Shown here: positions 6,008 through 6,782 of the stretch, piece after piece
How the letters are laid out: each line of letters starts with the position of its first letter
How positions within the stretch are numbered: the stretch's first letter is position 1
Assembly: GCA_904502155.1 (NCBI GenBank)
Contig: CAJGDV010000065.1
Span: 1-6,782, forward strand
DNA: 6,782 nt
From: an uncultured Bacilli bacterium
Lineage (GTDB): Bacteria > Bacillota_I > Bacilli_A > RF39 > UBA660
Reading direction: 5' to 3'
Made by a program: the position numbers and the translations under genes
Notes under the pieces: model-generated
The model's database searches: none
The model's input: the letters and a program-made list of their open reading frames with translations, nothing else
Told to the model about the DNA's origin: nothing

Positions 6008-6010
6008 ACT

Positions 6011-6782
6011 ATGAAATTCAATAAAATTATAACAAGTATTATTTTATTAATAATTACTTTGTTTACATTTATGCTATTAATAAATGAAAAAAAAGAATTC
6101 TCAGAAAATGAAAATAGATACTTACAAACTGAATCTAAATTTACATTTAAAAGATTATTAGAAGGCGAATTTATAAGTGATTTTGAAAGCATGCTTACAG
6201 ACCAATTCCCATTTAGAAATACATTTATGAGTATTAAATTAAATTTTGATAAATTACTTGGTAAACAAAGTCAAAATGGTGTTTATTTAGGTAAAGATAA
6301 TTACTTACTTCAAAAATATGACAAACCAGAAAACAACGATAAAATTATTAAAAAAATAAATGAATTTAATGAAACAACTAATATTGATTTAAATGTTATG
6401 ATTGTTCCAACAAGTATTACAATAAATGATGATAAACTTCCTAAAAACGCACCAACATATGATGAAATGGAAACGATAAATTATATATATAATAATTTAA
6501 AAATAGATAAAAAAATTGATCTATATGATAGTTTAAAAGAGACTAATAAGAAATATCAAATGTTTTATTATTTAGATCATCACTGGACTAGTTATGGGGC
6601 ATATGTTGCTTATACTGAATTTGCTAAACTTAATAATTTAACTTCTATTAAATTAAGTAAATTTGATATCAAAGAAGTAAGTGATAATTTTAATGGAACA
6701 TTATATTCAAAAACAAATGACTATAGTAGAAAACCTGATTTAATTCATACATTTACTTATGGTGATAATGATCTAAAAGTAG
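6011..6782 (+). CDS. DHHW family protein, MBOAT partner (partial, N-terminal 257 residues)
   Basis: The frame is open to the window end, so the C-terminus is missing. Residues 5-24 are a hydrophobic signal anchor, placing the rest outside. Then come the hallmarks of DHHW proteins that accompany AlgI-type acyltransferases: ENENRYLQT (32-40), LTDQFPFRNTFMSIK (62-76), LLGKQSQNGVYLGKDNYLL (82-100), VMIVPTS (129-135), DKLPKNAP (141-148), and the defining DHHWTSYGAYVAY (189-201). In the related AlgX/AlgJ SGNH-like fold an Asp-x-His pair serves catalysis; Asp189 and His191 would be its equivalents. The serine nucleophile expected nearer the C-terminus lies beyond the window, so activity cannot be judged. 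The likely role is transfer of the acyl group delivered by the MBOAT protein onto a surface polysaccharide. It is the third gene of the operon; other members may follow. Confidence 0.93.
   Translation, partial: MKFNKIITSIILLIITLFTFMLLINEKKEFSENENRYLQTESKFTFKRLLEGEFISDFESMLTDQFPFRNTFMSIKLNFDKLLGKQSQNGVYLGKDNYLLQKYDKPENNDKIIKKINEFNETTNIDLNVMIVPTSITINDDKLPKNAPTYDEMETINYIYNNLKIDKKIDLYDSLKETNKKYQMFYYLDHHWTSYGAYVAYTEFAKLNNLTSIKLSKFDIKEVSDNFNGTLYSKTNDYSRKPDLIHTFTYGDNDLKV

Noticed and set aside
5971..6192. Open frame of 73 codons on the minus strand
   Set aside because: It is antisense to the MBOAT end and DHHW start, both well supported by conserved motifs.

Overview
The window is 6.8 kb of very A+T-rich bacterial chromosome with strong AGGAGG- or AGGTGAT-type ribosome binding sites, TTG..-17-TATAAT promoters and U-tract terminators. 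It suggests a low-GC Gram-positive (Bacillota/Mycoplasmatota side). The yneF tail and the tgt / YrzE-like / YrbG-like neighbourhood point towards Bacilli or a Bacilli-related uncultured lineage; that placement is inference. TGA is used as a stop (end of the MBOAT gene) and tryptophans are TGG, so the code is the standard bacterial one, not the Mycoplasma code.

Layout: (1) 1-129, the last 30 codons of yneF (UPF0154) and its intrinsic terminator. (2) 115-1936, a two-gene unit of exported proteins: a permuted NlpC/P60 (YiiX/YycO-like) cysteine peptidase or amidase, and an overlapping gene for a membrane-anchored, propeller-like protein of unknown function. (3) 1945-3131, tgt (tRNA-guanine transglycosylase, queuosine pathway) with its own promoter, ending in a hairpin shared with the convergent gene. 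(4) 3112-4111, a small four-helix TIGR04086/YrzE-like membrane protein on the minus strand, diverging from a short YetF/YrbG-like (DUF421) membrane protein. As I recall, the relatives of these two genes also lie beside tgt in Bacillus, but here yajC is missing and the YrzE-like gene is inverted. (5) 4123 to the window end, a tight operon of a DUF4358-like lipoprotein, an AlgI-type MBOAT O-acyltransferase and a DHHW (AlgX/AlgJ-like) protein cut by the window edge.

Region 5 is the most system-like part. The MBOAT protein would carry acyl (probably acetyl) groups across the membrane, the anchored DHHW protein would place them on an exported glycan, and the DUF4358 lipoprotein is a candidate accessory subunit without a known role. 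The exported peptidase/propeller pair upstream may also act at the cell surface, but nothing in the sequence ties it to the acylation operon. I found no RNA genes, mobile elements, CRISPR arrays or gene-free stretch over 300 bases.
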